Source: Hyphomicrobiales bacterium (lineage in GTDB: Bacteria > Pseudomonadota > Alphaproteobacteria > Rhizobiales > Rhizobiaceae). Taken from it: a stretch of 6,939 bases of DNA. The stretch is from NCBI GenBank assembly GCA_015654965.1, contig JAATGD010000391.1, positions 1-6,939 of the forward strand, given 5' to 3'. Positions 6,436-6,939 of this stretch are shown here, one piece after another. The translations under genes and the position numbers were made by a program. Numbering within the stretch: position 1 is the stretch's first letter; each line of letters opens with the position of its first letter. The notes beneath the pieces are model-generated. The model worked only from the letters and a program-made list of their open reading frames with translations, did not search any database and was not told the origin of the DNA.

Positions 6436-6446
6436 CAGCAATTTTG
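6427..6446 (+). repeat. Inverted repeat spanning the ycjF stop codon, possible weak terminator
   Basis: CAAAATTG (6427-6434) and CAATTTTG (6439-6446) form a perfect 8-bp palindromic stem with loop ACAG. The TGA stop of ycjF (6433-6435) lies in the stem and loop. A short T run (GTTTTTG) follows, with the word TTTTGACG occurring twice in a row. The stem is AT-rich and weak, so termination is possible but not assured. Confidence 0.4.
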
Positions 6447-6485
6447 ACGTTTTTGACGCTCCAAATGCCGGATGACAACCAAGCA

Positions 6486-6521
6486 TTAACCATTCGCGGC
6501 GATGATCAGGCTCAAGGTTAA
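6486..6521. promoter_or_regulatory. CtrA-like half-sites in inverted arrangement
   Basis: TTAACCAT at 6486-6493 matches the CtrA half-site form described for rhizobial and related species. Its core TTAACC recurs inverted as GGTTAA at 6516-6521. The pair lies in the 202-base gap between ycjF and the secreted-protein gene, about 115-150 bases before that start codon. The words are seen directly. Binding by CtrA is inference; the canonical TTAA-N7-TTAA spacing is absent. Confidence 0.35.
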
Positions 6522-6637
6522 ACAATCAGATTATCTGGTTTTGCCATGCATGTGCGATTTCTGTTCGTGACATGCGTCACCACAACGATTAGGAATAGCG
6601 GTCATTGAGATCGCAAAATTCCAGAACAGAGCCGATT

Positions 6638-6939
6638 ATGAAAAATTGCATCGCTGCCTGCCTCACGCTGCTGCCTGTGTCGTTTTCCGTGCTACCGGTT
6701 CTGGCTGCCGATAAGGACAAGGAATTTTTCCAGACGATCGAAGGGCAATGGTCCGGTCCCGGCGAGATTGTCGCCGGAAAATACAAGGGCACGAAATTCG
6801 TCTGCAATCTTGCAGGCACCACGCCCGACAAGGCCATTGGCATGACGCTTGATGGCACGTGCCGCGTCGGTGTCTTCTCACAGGCGATGAAGGCGACTGT
6901 CACACGCGCCGGTTCCGGCTATTCGGGCAAATTCAACGA
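6638..6939 (+). CDS. Secreted or periplasmic protein of unknown function, amino-terminal part (cut by window edge)
   Basis: The first 100 codons are present. MKNCIAAC with a hydrophobic core to about residue 22 and the end VLAAD form a signal peptide, cut probably after VLA or VLAA; no lipobox is evident, so export to the periplasm or beyond is expected. The mature part contains EGQWSGPGEIVAGKYKG, a cysteine pair candidate (C56 and C76), and Gly/aromatic alternation such as GSGYSGKF that suggests a beta-sheet fold. I do not recognise the family with confidence. The ATG at 6638 has no clear ribosome site; an in-frame TTG at 6605, 9 bases after AGGAA (6591-6595), could start the protein 11 residues earlier with a longer signal n-region. 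A pair of CtrA-like half-sites lies upstream. The remainder lies beyond the right edge. Confidence 0.75.
   Translation, partial: MKNCIAACLTLLPVSFSVLPVLAADKDKEFFQTIEGQWSGPGEIVAGKYKGTKFVCNLAGTTPDKAIGMTLDGTCRVGVFSQAMKATVTRAGSGYSGKFN

Noticed and set aside
5659..6525. 288-codon minus-strand open frame opposite ycjF
   Set aside because: It is a shadow of the conserved membrane and DUF697 domains of ycjF. Long antisense frames are common in GC-rich alphaproteobacterial genes, and the translation has no recognisable motif.
6589..6903. 104-codon minus-strand frame at the right edge
   Set aside because: It is antisense to a plus-strand frame with a convincing signal peptide, and its translation shows no domain.

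Overview
The window looks like chromosomal backbone of an alphaproteobacterium of the order Hyphomicrobiales (Rhizobiales). The gene content and protein sequences fit Brucellaceae (Brucella/Ochrobactrum) best. The reasons are an amino-terminal CckA with its two membrane helices and PAS domain, an adjacent FliO-family protein with a long Pro/Ala tail, a zinc-free DksA, and a YcjX-YcjF pair behind a SixA-type phosphatase. The genus is inferred from remembered family resemblance, not from a search. I see no mobile element, CRISPR array, tRNA or rRNA.

Layout, left to right. Positions 1-702 (minus strand) hold the first 234 codons of the cell-cycle hybrid histidine kinase CckA, cut by the window edge. 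A 436-base divergent region (703-1138) follows, with three clustered GANTC (CcrM methylation) sites, a TTAA-containing candidate cckA promoter and a 12-bp inverted repeat near each gene start. Positions 1139-2341 (plus) encode a membrane-anchored FliO-family protein that ends at a strong rho-independent terminator. A second hairpin facing the other way sits beside it at the end of dksA (2474-2890, minus). A 391-base AT-rich region separates dksA from the divergent SixA-like histidine phosphatase (3282-3788, plus). The same strand continues with ycjX (3869-5335) and ycjF (5332-6435), which overlap by ATGA. After a 202-base gap with CtrA-like half-sites, a gene for a secreted protein of unknown function starts at 6638 and runs off the right edge.

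How the parts relate. CckA is the head of the CckA-ChpT-CtrA phosphorelay that controls division and, in many alphaproteobacteria, flagellar genes. The divergent FliO-family gene and the GANTC cluster would fit control linked to the cell cycle. DksA tunes RNA polymerase during the stringent response; this copy has the CXXT-X17-SXXA form of the usual four-cysteine motif and should work without zinc. SixA-like, YcjX and YcjF look like one transcription unit: a phosphohistidine phosphatase, a P-loop GTPase-like protein and a membrane protein of the stress-linked YcjX/YcjF pair. I found no clearly new multi-gene system. The points most worth checking are regulatory: the cckA upstream region, the half-sites near 6486-6521, and possible small elements upstream of dksA.
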